This document shows, in pieces, positions 1 through 8,252 of a stretch of DNA of 32,415 bases. Positions within the stretch are counted from its first letter, which is position 1. Every line of letters begins with the position of its first letter. The DNA is from Chlorobiaceae bacterium (GTDB lineage: Bacteria > Bacteroidota > Chlorobiia > Chlorobiales > Chlorobiaceae). The translations under genes and the position numbers were made by a program. The stretch is from contig JAAXWX010000001.1 of NCBI GenBank assembly GCA_013334755.1, positions 99,920 to 132,334 of the forward strand. The letters run 5' to 3'. The notes below the pieces were generated by a model. That model saw nothing but the letters and a program-made list of their open reading frames with translations. It had not been told where the DNA came from and made no database searches.

Positions 1-104
1 ACTACAACGTGATGGCCACTGCCGACTAAATGGCGAACGCCTGCGGGAGTACAGGCAACCCGGTTTTCATTGATTTTAATTTCCTTCGGGATACCGATAT
101 TCAT
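1..104 (-). CDS. ald: Alanine dehydrogenase, N-terminal fragment
   Basis: The first 34 codons of a gene that continues past the left edge of the window. The translation begins [20 protein letters not shown] and continues with AGVRHLV and GHHVV, which is the characteristic N-terminus of NAD-dependent L-alanine dehydrogenase (the AlaDh/PNT family start 'IGVPKEIK.NENRVA.TP'). The enzyme interconverts L-alanine with pyruvate plus ammonia in the cytoplasm. The nicotinamide nucleotide transhydrogenase alpha subunit shares this fold, but its N-terminus usually differs from the 'NENRVA' form. The ATG at 104-102 is chosen because the family starts there. No clear Shine-Dalgarno precedes it. The rest of the gene and the NAD-binding domain are outside the window. 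Confidence 0.85.
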   Translation of the reverse strand, partial: MNIGIPKEIKINENRVACTPAGVRHLVGSGHHVV

Positions 105-129
105 GATGGAACAATTGATGCGCTTGATA

Positions 130-160
130 ATTATCTATAGACACGTTCAACGTTGTGAAC
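130..160 (-). promoter_or_regulatory. Possible ald promoter overlapped by an inverted repeat
   Basis: On the minus strand TTCACA (159-154) and GATAAT (135-130) are separated by 18 bases and lie upstream of the ald start. An inverted repeat GTTCA-6-TGAAC (145-160) covers the putative -35 hexamer, as an operator would. This rests only on pattern matching. Neither hexamer is perfect. Confidence 0.25.
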
Positions 161-318
161 ATCGCAAAAAAGAACCCGGCAGTTATCTGTTTTCAGTCAA
201 AACCATCAGGAGTGCACATCGCTCTTTTCTGATAATAATGTTTATCTATTGAGGTGACAAATATGAGGGGATCCATTTGTAAAGAATAACTTTTTTCTTA
301 CTTTAACACTCTTGTAAC

Positions 319-392
319 GGCGAAGTGGCCGAGTGGTTAGGCAGAGGTCTGCAAAACCTTCTACAGCGGTTCGAATCCGCTCTTCGCCTCCA
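319..392 (+). tRNA. tRNA-Cys (GCA anticodon)
   Basis: A complete cloverleaf can be folded by eye. The acceptor stem GGCGAAG (319-325) pairs perfectly with CTTCGCC (382-388), followed by discriminator T389 and an encoded CCA (390-392). The anticodon loop reads CTGCAAA, giving anticodon GCA, which decodes Cys codons UGC/UGU. The T-arm contains GCGGTTCGAATCCGC. The D-arm region is GCCGAGTGGTTAGGC. An intrinsic terminator follows within 10 bases, so the gene appears to be transcribed alone. Confidence 0.97.
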
Positions 393-399
393 GCAAAAC

Positions 400-432
400 A
401 AAAAAAGCCTGTGCATCACGCAGGCTTTTTTT
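400..432. terminator. Bidirectional intrinsic terminator between tRNA-Cys and the kdn cluster
   Basis: A run of seven A (400-406), stem GCCTGTG, loop CATCA, stem CGCAGGC (one G-T pair) and seven T (426-432). Because it has A's on one side and T's on the other, it can end tRNA-Cys transcription on the plus strand and, 35 bases past its stop codon, the convergent aminotransferase gene on the minus strand. Confidence 0.9.
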
Positions 433-467
433 GTTGCAACAAAGAGGTCTACTTCTCAAAATCCGGA

Positions 468-1625
468 CTATCCTATCTTTTCTGCGCCGGAAAGGATCGC
501 CATGACAAGCTTTTCAATTGTTACCTCATCCATCAGTACAGGAATGTTCAGGCAGATACTGCTGCGCAGCATGATGCCGGTTTTCGGCCAGAGCGCTTCA
601 AGATCGGCATCACGGTAGCGGTCGTACTCACCCAGGAGATGTCCCCATACTCCTGCATAATGCCAGTCAAGGGCTTCCGGAAGAATCTTGGTACCAAATC
701 CATGCTCCGTCAGATGAGCTTCAAACTGCAGGGCAGCTTCGCGATCCCTGACCCTGAAAATCAGGGTATCTCCCTGTGAACCGGCTTCATCGCTGAATGG
801 CCTCAAAATAATGTTGTCGAGATGACGGATGGCATCCTTGATTTTCCGCTTATTCTCCCTTGAACGCGAAAGAATAGTATCAATTTTAGCAAGCTGGGCA
901 AGGCCGATTGCTGCTGTAACTTCGCTGAGACGCAAATTAAGCCCTTTTGAGCGTCTGGGATCTTTACCTCTCGGTAATCCGGGCAAGTGCATATGACCGT
1001 GGTCAGAGAATTCGGCTGCACGATCATAGATCTCTTTGTCATTAGTCACAATAATTCCACCCTCACCGGTATGAAGAGTCTTCCCTGCATCAAACGAGAA
1101 AGAGGCAACACTGCCGAAGGTGCCGAGCTTGCGTCCCTTGTAGGAAGCACCGAGTGCCTGTGCAGCATCCTCAATCAAAATCAGGCCATGCTTACTGCAG
1201 ATCGCCGAAAGCTCATCCATTTTCGGCGAAGCCCACATAGGAATGGCTACCACCGCTTTTGTGGATGGTGTAATCGCCCTTTCAACCTCTACAGGATCGA
1301 GATGGTAGGTTTCATCAAGCTCAACAGGCACAGGTACCGCACCGAGCGCACTGATGGCCTCCACGGGAGCAATAAAGGTCCACGCTGTCGTAATAACCTC
1401 ATCACCGGGACCAATACCAGCACCGGCAAGGGCGCAATGTATTGCTGCAGTGCCGGATGAAACGGCATGGGCGTATGTTACCCCCATCCATCCGGCAAAT
1501 TTTTCCTCAAATTCTCTTGCTTTGTAATTACCACCGCCGTAACGGTACAAATTGACCTTTTCCCTGCTGAAAAGCTCCTGTATTTCTGCCAGTTCTTCTT
1601 TACCGATTAGTTCTGCGCCAGCCAT
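468..1625 (-). CDS. kdnA: KdnA-like PLP-dependent sugar aminotransferase (DegT/DnrJ/EryC1 family)
   Basis: A 385-residue fold-type I aminotransferase of the DegT/DnrJ/EryC1/StrS family. Family marks are SSGTAAIHCAL near residue 56, EDAAQALGA at 152-160, and the Schiff-base lysine K182 in SFDAGKTLHTGEGG. These enzymes transfer an amino group, usually from glutamate, to a keto sugar. The immediate neighbour is a KdnB-like dehydrogenase (21-base gap). This pairing is what specifies KdnA, 8-amino-3,8-dideoxy-manno-octulosonate transaminase, which aminates the C8 aldehyde produced by KdnB. It is the last gene of a five-gene minus-strand cluster and is followed by a terminator. An AGGA lies 8 bases before the ATG. 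The aminotransferase assignment is firm. The substrate (Kdo C8 aldehyde or another ulosonic acid) is inferred from context. Confidence 0.72.
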   Translation of the reverse strand: MAGAELIGKEELAEIQELFSREKVNLYRYGGGNYKAREFEEKFAGWMGVTYAHAVSSGTAAIHCALAGAGIGPGDEVITTAWTFIAPVEAISALGAVPVPVELDETYHLDPVEVERAITPSTKAVVAIPMWASPKMDELSAICSKHGLILIEDAAQALGASYKGRKLGTFGSVASFSFDAGKTLHTGEGGIIVTNDKEIYDRAAEFSDHGHMHLPGLPRGKDPRRSKGLNLRLSEVTAAIGLAQLAKIDTILSRSRENKRKIKDAIRHLDNIILRPFSDEAGSQGDTLIFRVRDREAALQFEAHLTEHGFGTKILPEALDWHYAGVWGHLLGEYDRYRDADLEALWPKTGIMLRSSICLNIPVLMDEVTIEKLVMAILSGAEKIG

Positions 1626-1646
1626 AATAGATATCCTGATCTTATT

Positions 1647-2789
1647 TTAGATTAATTGAGAAACAACGGCCAATGCCGATTCTTCAGTGAATTCAACCGG
1701 ATTACCAGAGAAAGACCCTTTCAGGGCTTCTGATGCGTTATGGGCAAATTCAGCAATGTTGCCTGCACCATACCCGTAAGGGACGAGAGAAGGGATCTGA
1801 AGCTGACGGTAGAGTTCATCCAGCTCTTCAAGCAGTTCATCCGTAGCCTCCCTGGGTGAAGGAGTCGAACGCATGGGATTGAAAAGTGCATATTTTTCAT
1901 AACCCTGAAGATGGTTGTACCGCATGACCTCCTTGAGAAAGATCGCACCGGCAAGACCGTGCGGTACACGATGCTTCACACCGAGATAGTAGGCAAAACC
2001 ATTAGTAGGACCGTCTCCTGAATTCATGAGTGCCGCCGTACCACAAACACTGCCAATGGCAAGGTCAAGCCGCGACTCTGCCCGATCAAGCTGGTTCTGC
2101 TGCAAAGCGTAAAACGTGCGCTGGAATCCCTCGATCGAAAAAATCCTGCTCAATGCAGTATGTTTTAGTGAACCAAAACTGTCCACACAGTGCACAAGAC
2201 TATCCATAGCCGATGCGATAACGCTTTCAAGAGGAGCCGTCATGGAGAGCTGAGGATCAATAACAGCTTTTTTCGGGAAATTCATCCTGCTGTTAATGCC
2301 AAGTTTGCGTCCCTCAACTTCGTCAATAAAAACCGCGTTAAAGCTTACTTCTGCACCGCTGCCCAGAAGTGACGGGACTGTGACAAGAGGCAACGGATTA
2401 TTTACACCAGAAGGAAATCCCTTGAGTGAAAGAGCCGGAACATTATTCGTCATGAGAAGAGCAACCCCTTTACCAAGATCAAGAGTGCTTCCGCCTCCAA
2501 TGGCAACAAGAGCGTCAGGAGGATTACTGCGGAAAAATTCAGTGACTTTTTCCAGATGAGTATAGGTCGGCTCTCCGGCACATTCATTGCAATAGAGCAC
2601 TGCACCGGTAAACGTTGAAGTCAGGTTCCTCAAAACATCCTGAAAATAGAGGCTTCCTGCCAGATTCGCATCGTAGATGATACCCGGCTTTTTCAATGTC
2701 AATTTGGTCAGATGCTCATTCAGGTTCAGTGCTTCGTTAACCCCGATGACAAGATCGGTGGATAAAAAGAAATTCATAAAAACAGTCAT
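1647..2789 (-). CDS. kdnB: KdnB-like iron-containing alcohol dehydrogenase family protein
   Basis: A 380-residue member of the Fe-ADH/dehydroquinate-synthase-like superfamily. GGGSTLD (98-104) binds the nucleotide. SGAEVS follows at about 144-149. Asp196 and His200 (DSLVH) and His277 (VPHGLA) fit three of the four usual metal ligands. The fourth canonical ligand, the first His of the HxxxHxLG motif, is Asn263, and the second His of that motif is Tyr267. KdnB is described as oxidising the C8 alcohol of Kdo so that KdnA can aminate it. The segments GRKLGINS and HCVDS resemble KdnB as I recall it. The position next to a KdnA-like gene supports that role, but other Fe-ADH subfamilies (for example phosphonoacetaldehyde reductase-like) are possible. 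A second ATG at 2777 could be the true start. Confidence 0.62.
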   Translation of the reverse strand: MTVFMNFFLSTDLVIGVNEALNLNEHLTKLTLKKPGIIYDANLAGSLYFQDVLRNLTSTFTGAVLYCNECAGEPTYTHLEKVTEFFRSNPPDALVAIGGGSTLDLGKGVALLMTNNVPALSLKGFPSGVNNPLPLVTVPSLLGSGAEVSFNAVFIDEVEGRKLGINSRMNFPKKAVIDPQLSMTAPLESVIASAMDSLVHCVDSFGSLKHTALSRIFSIEGFQRTFYALQQNQLDRAESRLDLAIGSVCGTAALMNSGDGPTNGFAYYLGVKHRVPHGLAGAIFLKEVMRYNHLQGYEKYALFNPMRSTPSPREATDELLEELDELYRQLQIPSLVPYGYGAGNIAEFAHNASEALKGSFSGNPVEFTEESALAVVSQLI

Positions 2790-2798
2790 CTAATGGTT

Positions 2799-3503
2799 CT
2801 ATTGATTTGCATCCTGGCCTGCCAGGTTTTTTTTATACAAGTAATACTCAATTAAATCTATTTCTTCAACAGTATCAATCTCCCATGTTTGCCAAAACTC
2901 CATTTCATAGGCAGAAAGTTTTTCACCTATTCTGTTGTTAAAGGTAGTAAGAATTTCAGGCTTGAATATATAGATTGAGCCATTTTCAATAAACTGTGCT
3001 GGACGGTCCTGTCGCATGCCACGATTGCGATAATCAAAGTTGACACTCTGCCATTTCCCTTTCCTTGATTCCCACAAGGTAAGGTCATCTGCCCTGGTGA
3101 CCGAAATCAGCGAATCGGACCCTTCTCGAATAAAAAGTTCTAAAGCACGATCAATATCACCTGGCTTTCTCAAAGGGGAGGTTGCCTGCAGAAAAACAAT
3201 CGTATCAATCGGCTTATTGTAATCCCGTTCAATGACCGTTGCAGCATGCACAATAGCGGATTCCGAACTTGCCTTGTCTCCAGCAAGTTCCGGAGGACGT
3301 ACAATCACCTCCGCACCATATTCAACAGCAACGTTGGCAATAGCCTGGTCGTCTGTTGAAACAAACACTTTCTCTATTGATTTTGAAGCCAATGCCTGTA
3401 AAACAGTCCATGCAAGCAGGGGTTTTCCTGCTACAGGGTAAATATTCTTTTCTTTCAGCCCTTTCGACCCACCCCTTGCAGGAATGACTGCTACGGTATA
3501 CAT
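2799..3503 (-). CDS. CMP-sugar synthetase, NeuA/acylneuraminate cytidylyltransferase family
   Basis: A 234-residue nucleotidyltransferase that couples CTP to a 2-keto-3-deoxy sugar acid and releases pyrophosphate, giving the CMP-activated donor. The N-terminal CTP loop is [14 protein letters not shown] (residues 7-20). It is followed by [14 protein letters not shown] and ENGSIYIF, all typical of CMP-sialic, -legionaminic or -pseudaminic acid synthetases. It is not the KdsB type, whose loop reads IPAR(Y/F)xSTRLPGK. The gene lies 9 bases before the KdnB-like gene and 21 bases after the glycosyltransferase, so all are probably co-transcribed. The expected substrate is therefore the ulosonic acid made by the neighbouring pair, but no NeuB/LegI-type condensing enzyme is in the window. 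Family confidence is high. The exact sugar is unknown. Confidence 0.85.
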   Translation of the reverse strand: MYTVAVIPARGGSKGLKEKNIYPVAGKPLLAWTVLQALASKSIEKVFVSTDDQAIANVAVEYGAEVIVRPPELAGDKASSESAIVHAATVIERDYNKPIDTIVFLQATSPLRKPGDIDRALELFIREGSDSLISVTRADDLTLWESRKGKWQSVNFDYRNRGMRQDRPAQFIENGSIYIFKPEILTTFNNRIGEKLSAYEMEFWQTWEIDTVEEIDLIEYYLYKKNLAGQDANQ

Positions 3504-3524
3504 ATAAAATAAGAGCGTTTAAGT

Positions 3525-4481
3525 TCAGCCATCTATTACCTGTCTGCAGACATCAGCAATTTTTTTTGCAGCAGATTTATTCTGTAAAGGGGTAAGCGAT
3601 TTTAACTCATCAGGAGGCAGGCCGCAATGGACAATCTTGTTCAGGGCTGAGCCTACAAAAATCGTCGATGAAAACTGTGCAATCAGCATTCGGGAATTGG
3701 CGATCATCTCTTCGGTTCTGCCTTCACTGAAGACAAGACTATCGGGAGCATAACGTTGAATTTCTCTGGTCGCTCTTTCAATATTTTCATTGGGATGAAG
3801 TTTGAAGAGAAGCTGACTTCCTTCAGCCATTGCAAGATATTTCCGGATATTTTTAAGACGATTCTCATAAATAAAGGTTTCACGGTTGTCGGACGTACAG
3901 ACAAGAACGTAATCACGATGATGAAAATCATTCTGAAGATACTGCTCGCAGTTATCAAAATTGGGAATACTTGTAACGACAATCTTGGACGGATTGACCC
4001 CTTTTTGAATGAACAGATCGCGATACCCTTCACTTGCAACACAGAACTTCTCGTAGGCATCGGACAAACCTGTCGTAGCCGTACCGGCAATCCAGCGAGG
4101 GATCCACTGAAAGTTCCTTGCAAAATGGAAAAGAATCGTTTCAGGTTCAGTCATGCCCTCCTGAACCAGCACAATTTTTTTTCGACGGATATGCTTGGGA
4201 ACAATAAGATCTGTACAGGTAACAACAAGATCATAAGCATGGGTAAGACCACCAATATCAAGCTTCAAATGGTTTGAACGGAGATATTCAAGCGTACGTT
4301 CCGAGCGCTTGCGGCCCATGATGGTAAACTCAAGCAATCCTATGTCACTGGCAGATCCAAGAACACCATCACTGAAAAACGGTGAAAAATATTGGTCATA
4401 TTCGCCCAGGCACCCGGCAATCTGATGCATTTGGGTGGTCTGGTTCATTGAGCCGCAGATAAATAATATTTTCTTTTTCAT
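3525..4481 (-). CDS. Putative GT-B-like glycosyltransferase, surface polysaccharide
   Basis: A 318-residue cytoplasmic-looking protein without a signal peptide. The N-terminus KKKILFICGS is a Rossmann-type first strand. LVQEGMTEP, then VVTSIPNFDN, then LLFKLHPNE and LIAQFSSTIFVGSALNK near the C-terminus follow the pattern of GT-B enzymes of the capsule, CDP-glycerol-transferase and polysialyltransferase-like type, in which the HPNE/SS motifs lie in the nucleotide-binding half. The start overlaps the stop of the preceding gene as ATGA, with GGAG 4 bases upstream, so translation is probably coupled. Lying directly before a CMP-sugar synthetase, it is a candidate for transferring the CMP-activated sugar made by this cluster. 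That role is inference. No exact family name could be fixed by eye. Confidence 0.55.
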   Translation of the reverse strand: MKKKILFICGSMNQTTQMHQIAGCLGEYDQYFSPFFSDGVLGSASDIGLLEFTIMGRKRSERTLEYLRSNHLKLDIGGLTHAYDLVVTCTDLIVPKHIRRKKIVLVQEGMTEPETILFHFARNFQWIPRWIAGTATTGLSDAYEKFCVASEGYRDLFIQKGVNPSKIVVTSIPNFDNCEQYLQNDFHHRDYVLVCTSDNRETFIYENRLKNIRKYLAMAEGSQLLFKLHPNENIERATREIQRYAPDSLVFSEGRTEEMIANSRMLIAQFSSTIFVGSALNKIVHCGLPPDELKSLTPLQNKSAAKKIADVCRQVIDG

Positions 4482-5539
4482 GAATCTCCGTTGCTGAATC
4501 CTTCTGCGTCACGCAAATGGACCCCTGAAAAAAACATGATACAATACCCGGCTGAGTACCAGAGAAGTTCCTTGAAACGCCTCAAAAGCACAAATGCACC
4601 GTAATCCTGAAAATCATGCATACCGAGCGCTTGAAAAAAAACACGATAACCCAACTCCTGCACACCAAGTCCTGAGGGAATGAAAAAAAACAAAGCCCTC
4701 AACATGGTAATTGCCGTATCCATGGCTAACACCTGAAGAAAAGAGATTTCAACACCAAGCAAGCATAATATAATATAACTCTCAATCGCAAGCATGAACC
4801 ATGCAAGGATATAGATGAGCAATACAAAAATCAGCCGACGGGCAAAAGGTGCATCGAAACTCTTCAACTCCTCATCAGTATCAAGAAATCCAGCCTCCTT
4901 TGTCAGCAGCCATACTTTTACCCGCTTGAATGGCACATACATCAAGATTCTGTGAACATTCTGTGCAGCGCTGCCGTTAAGAAGAACAAAAAGAAAAAAG
5001 AGAAAAAGGAGAAAAACCGCTATACCGCATCCAATCATAATATAACCGAGTACAGCAACCGGAAACATCGGAATTGTTACTGACTGCAAGAGTGAAAAAC
5101 CTGCAATGGCACCGATAATGGTATAGATTCCCTGGGCAACGCCAAGTAAAAGTTTGCGCACAGCAACACTTGCAACGCCTGCAGGAAGAGGAATTCCAAT
5201 AAAACGATTACAGAGAAACGGACGAAGAGGTTCACCAATAGCTACCCCTGCCGGAATTGTCATTGATATGGTTTCTGTTATCAACTGTATTTTCAGAAGC
5301 TTGAAAAATGGAATTGCCCTTATACTCGGAGGAAAAACATTCATCCATGCAATGGTTTCAAGAAGATGAAGCGCACTAAAAGGCAAAAGGATTAATACCG
5401 AGGAAAAACCGATTGAGGATATCCGTTCAATCACTCCTGCAAGATCAATTTGTCGGAACTGAAACACAATCAGGATAATCCCGAGACCAAGACCGATATA
5501 ACCAGCCAAGGTACTACTGGATTTTTTCGTCATTTTCAT
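4478..5539 (-). CDS. YbhN/LPG_synthase_TM-type integral membrane protein (flippase-like)
   Basis: A 353-residue polytopic membrane protein with about six to eight hydrophobic segments (roughly residues 11-28, 44-65, 125-150, 157-188, 232-258, 265-295 and one near the C-terminus). The layout and the segment IPAGVAIGEPLRPF, followed later by FFIPSGLGVQELGYR, match the UPF0104/lysylphosphatidylglycerol-synthetase transmembrane family (YbhN, AglD and HpnL-like). Members are thought to move or present lipid-linked substrates and often sit in envelope glycan loci. The ATG at 5539 is preferred; a TTG one codon upstream is also in frame. The stop overlaps the next gene by 4 bases. It is probably the first gene of the cluster. 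The biochemical function of the family is not settled. Confidence 0.75.
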   Translation of the reverse strand: MKMTKKSSSTLAGYIGLGLGIILIVFQFRQIDLAGVIERISSIGFSSVLILLPFSALHLLETIAWMNVFPPSIRAIPFFKLLKIQLITETISMTIPAGVAIGEPLRPFLCNRFIGIPLPAGVASVAVRKLLLGVAQGIYTIIGAIAGFSLLQSVTIPMFPVAVLGYIMIGCGIAVFLLFLFFLFVLLNGSAAQNVHRILMYVPFKRVKVWLLTKEAGFLDTDEELKSFDAPFARRLIFVLLIYILAWFMLAIESYIILCLLGVEISFLQVLAMDTAITMLRALFFFIPSGLGVQELGYRVFFQALGMHDFQDYGAFVLLRRFKELLWYSAGYCIMFFSGVHLRDAEGFSNGDS

Positions 5540-5580
5540 CAAAAATCAGGAAACATAGCTAAAAAAATACACAAAACTTA

Positions 5581-5597
5581 TTTGCACAATTTGCAAA
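5581..5597. promoter_or_regulatory. Inverted repeat in the divergent promoter region
   Basis: TTTGCA-CAATT-TGCAAA, a perfect 6-base inverted repeat, lies 42 bases upstream of the membrane-protein ATG and within the 222-base gap shared with the divergent acyl-CoA ligase gene. It could be an operator. No convincing -35/-10 pair was found for either gene. Confidence 0.2.
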
Positions 5598-5761
5598 GAT
5601 AAGAATGTATGGTTAAATATTTGTTAATCATTCAGGCTACCGTTAATCGGCTTTTTGGGAGATGATGCCAAACCGAACTTCCCTCTTTATAAAGCCCGAT
5701 TGAATCCCGTGCTTGCTCTTCCTTGAAGGGATATCTTCCACAAAAATAAAATCACTCACTG

Positions 5762-7594
5762 ATGGGACTTATTAATCCTGACTTCCAGACATTACCTGAG
5801 CTCTTCTCCTCTGTTTTCCATCATTTCAGAGGACAGGACTCTAAATTTCCAATTGCAAGGAAGATCAATGGGGTATATGAACCTATCTCTTATGATGCCT
5901 TTGAAAAGGATGTCCGTGATCTCTCTGCATTTCTTAAGAACAATGGCATCAAGGCAAAGGAAAGGGTCGCTATTCTTTCGGAAAACAGACCGGGATGGTA
6001 TCTGGCTGATATGGCTATACTGAATATCGGTGCAATCAACGTACCACTTTATCCCTCATTGCCGTCCAACCAGATCGAATACATTCTCAACAACTGTAGT
6101 GCGAAGGCTATTATAGTCTCAAATATGCTCCAGCTTGGCAAAATCCTTTCGATCTGGCAAAACCTTCCGGAGTTGACCCTTGTCGTGGTTATGAACCGTC
6201 TTGAGGAAGCTCTGGAGGATGTTTTGGACCTGAACCAGGCAAAAACAAAGGGCGAAAAAATTCTTGAGGAAAAACCGTGGATCCTTGAAGCTGCACCCGT
6301 AGAGCCTGATGATGTTGCAACCATCATCTACACATCCGGTACTACCGGGCTTCCGAAAGGAGTTATGCTTACTCATCGGAATATTTGTGAAAACGTCAAA
6401 TCCTGTTCTTCAATTATTCGCCTTGATGAATCAGATTGCGGCCTCTCCTTCCTGCCTCTTTCCCATGCTTATGAACGAACCGGCGGCTATTATCTGTTAT
6501 TTTCCTGCGGAGCCAGCATTTATCTGGCTGAAAGTATTGAAACAATTTCGCTGAACATGACCGAAGCCCGCCCTACGATTATCTTTACCGTTCCGAGGCT
6601 CTTTGACCGCATCAAAATGAGCATACTCAAGCAAATTTCTGCCCAAAGCGCCATAAAGCAGAAAATATTCTACTGGGCACTGAAAACGGGGGAAAAATAC
6701 CACCAGGAAATCAATAAAAAAGGAAGTGCCGGACAATTTCTTTCAATACAGCACACGTTAGCCGAAAAGCTTGTATATGACAAAATCAAAAACAAATTTG
6801 GCGGGAGGTTGCGCTATTTTGTCTCGGGAGGAGCGGCTTTGCCTCAAAAGATTGGTGAATTTTTTCAGGCACTTGATATCAACATCCTTGAAGGATTTGG
6901 TCTGACTGAAACCGCACCGGTAACCCATGTCAATCGGCCGGAAAAAATCAAGTATGGCACTGTAGGGCCCGCAGTTGACAATGTCCAGGTCAAGATTGCC
7001 GATGATGGAGAAATACTACTCAAAGGCCCGAATATCATGAAGGGTTACTGGAATGATGAGGAGGCAACCCGGCAGGTTATCAAGGATGGATGGTTCTATA
7101 CTGGTGACATTGGAGAAATCGACCGGGATGGATATTTAAAAATAACCGACCGCAAAAAACATATTATTGTCACCTCTGGTGGAAAAAATATTGCGCCAAT
7201 GCCCATTGAAAATCTGATTTCCGATAGTCCTTATGTCGACCAGGTCGTTGTGATTGGAGAAAAAAGGCCATTTCTTATTGCCCTTATTGTTCCTGATTTC
7301 AACAAACTCAAGGAGTTTGCTGATGCAGAGGGAATTAAGGCTGCAACCAGCAAAGAGTTGATTGAAAACAAAAGCATTCAGCAGATTTTTGAAAAACTCA
7401 TCCGTACCGTCTCACGGCAGCTTGCCACTCATGAAAAAGTTCGCAAGTTCCTGCTGGTCGATAGTGCGTTCACCATTGAAAACGGTCATATGACCCCGAC
7501 CCTCAAACTCAAACGCAAGGATATTACCACGAGGTATGCCGCAGAGATTGACAAAGTGTACAACACGCTCAACATGGTTTACAACACCGAGTAA
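5762..7594 (+). CDS. fadD: Long-chain fatty acid--CoA ligase (AMP-forming)
   Basis: A full-length 610-residue ANL-superfamily enzyme. It activates a fatty acid with ATP to an acyl-adenylate and then to acyl-CoA. Visible motifs are the P-loop [11 protein letters not shown] (190-200), LPLSHAYER (231-239), EGFGLTET (377-384), YTGD (446-449), TDRKK (462-466) and the C-terminal catalytic lysine region TPTLKLKRK (578-586, K582). The length and the 'LPLSHAYER' sequence are typical of the bacterial FadD15-like/long-chain ACS group. In an organism of this kind the role is probably recycling or remodelling of membrane fatty acids rather than beta-oxidation (inference). The gene is transcribed alone, divergently from the kdn-like cluster. 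No terminator was found after its stop. Confidence 0.92.
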   Translation: MGLINPDFQTLPELFSSVFHHFRGQDSKFPIARKINGVYEPISYDAFEKDVRDLSAFLKNNGIKAKERVAILSENRPGWYLADMAILNIGAINVPLYPSLPSNQIEYILNNCSAKAIIVSNMLQLGKILSIWQNLPELTLVVVMNRLEEALEDVLDLNQAKTKGEKILEEKPWILEAAPVEPDDVATIIYTSGTTGLPKGVMLTHRNICENVKSCSSIIRLDESDCGLSFLPLSHAYERTGGYYLLFSCGASIYLAESIETISLNMTEARPTIIFTVPRLFDRIKMSILKQISAQSAIKQKIFYWALKTGEKYHQEINKKGSAGQFLSIQHTLAEKLVYDKIKNKFGGRLRYFVSGGAALPQKIGEFFQALDINILEGFGLTETAPVTHVNRPEKIKYGTVGPAVDNVQVKIADDGEILLKGPNIMKGYWNDEEATRQVIKDGWFYTGDIGEIDRDGYLKITDRKKHIIVTSGGKNIAPMPIENLISDSPYVDQVVVIGEKRPFLIALIVPDFNKLKEFADAEGIKAATSKELIENKSIQQIFEKLIRTVSRQLATHEKVRKFLLVDSAFTIENGHMTPTLKLKRKDITTRYAAEIDKVYNTLNMVYNTE

Positions 7595-7751
7595 AAAGTC
7601 GTACAAGATTTCCATCAAACCCGTATTACCGCATTTTTTTCGGAATTCCGAGCTACTGTTTTTCAAACAATGATTGAACAAACCCTGCAGAATGATGGAA
7701 GTAGCTTCGAGACTTTCCGGTGTATAATCCTGACTGCATTCAAATAGCCGC

Positions 7752-7796
7752 TCATATAGGCTGACTGATAACTCTCCTTGCTGTTGGCCTATATGA
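7752..7796. repeat. Perfect 10-bp inverted repeat with 25-base spacer
   Basis: TCATATAGGC (7752-7761) is the exact reverse complement of GCCTATATGA (7787-7796). The right arm ends 17 bases before the ATG at 7814. It could be a regulatory hairpin, a protein-binding site or the scar of an inserted element. There is no T-run, so it is not an obvious terminator. Confidence 0.6.
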
Positions 7797-7813
7797 TAAT
7801 TCATTGAATAATA

Positions 7814-8249
7814 ATGGCTAATAGCAACTATGATTATGCGGATGACTCAATACTGGACAGCATCCGCAAGGTGCTGGCCTTTTTCGATGAAACGGAGAGC
7901 ATGTTTGAGCATCACGAAAAAGGGCTCCATAATCAGTCCATTGAAATATATCCTGAATGCGAAGACCATCGCTCTCGAAAAACGGATCTGCAAAGCAGCA
8001 AATCCCCTATCCGTCTATACTGAATCAGTATTTCTTTATAAACCGGCCATTGAGTTGTGATTCGCAAGGGGTATGCAAAAAAATACCGCTGAAGCAGCAA
8101 TATCATACCAGGAAGGGAGTTCCGGGCGCTTGATCATCATCTCCAAGGTTTCCGGACGGTATCTGGAAATCTGCCCTTCCATTTACAAACATTGCGCTTA
8201 CAGGAGAGCCGAAGCAAACGGATTTAATTACCTGAAACGAAAGCAATGA
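7814..8249 (+). pseudogene. Possible broken small gene, function unknown
   Basis: A frame opening at ATG 7814 gives a protein-like start, MANSNYDYADDSILDSIRKV then LAFFDETESMFEHHEKG, and stops at 8023. The +1 frame is open from 7830 to 8249 (140 codons) with only one stop, TGA 8058-8060. Its downstream part can start at ATG 8073 (MQKNTAEAAISYQEG, then SGRYLEICPSIYKHCAYRR) and encodes 58 residues. A frameshift near 7925 plus the TGA would turn one gene of about 145 codons into these pieces. The end lies 3 bases from the convergent mutY-like stop. No family is recognised, and two independent very small genes remain an alternative. Confidence 0.3.
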
Positions 8250-8252
8250 CGA

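Larger units (their letters stand above)
7595..8252. other. 658-base stretch with decayed-looking coding sequence
   Basis: Between the acyl-CoA ligase and the mutY-like gene there is no intact recognisable gene. In the same frame as the ligase, but past its TAA, codons stay open to a TAG at 7745. An inverted repeat (7752-7796) follows. Then a short open frame begins at 7814 and another frame stays open from 7830 to 8249 with a single TGA at 8058. A 12-base palindrome TCGGAATTCCGA lies at 7640-7651. The whole looks like remnants of one or more lost genes, though tiny real genes cannot be excluded. Confidence 0.4.

Noticed and set aside
263-289. Eight-codon frame MRGSICKE with a good upstream GAGGTGA, just before tRNA-Cys
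   Set aside because: Too short to support as a gene. The Cys codon next to tRNA-Cys is probably coincidence.
333-779. Open frame running through tRNA-Cys into the aminotransferase region
   Set aside because: It crosses a tRNA and a terminator and lies antisense to a clear gene.
7412-7804. Minus-strand 130-codon frame overlapping the end of the acyl-CoA ligase
   Set aside because: Mostly antisense to the well-supported ligase C-terminus; no recognisable family.
8058-8060. In-frame TGA read as selenocysteine
   Set aside because: No selenoprotein family and no evident SECIS-like hairpin; a decayed gene is simpler.
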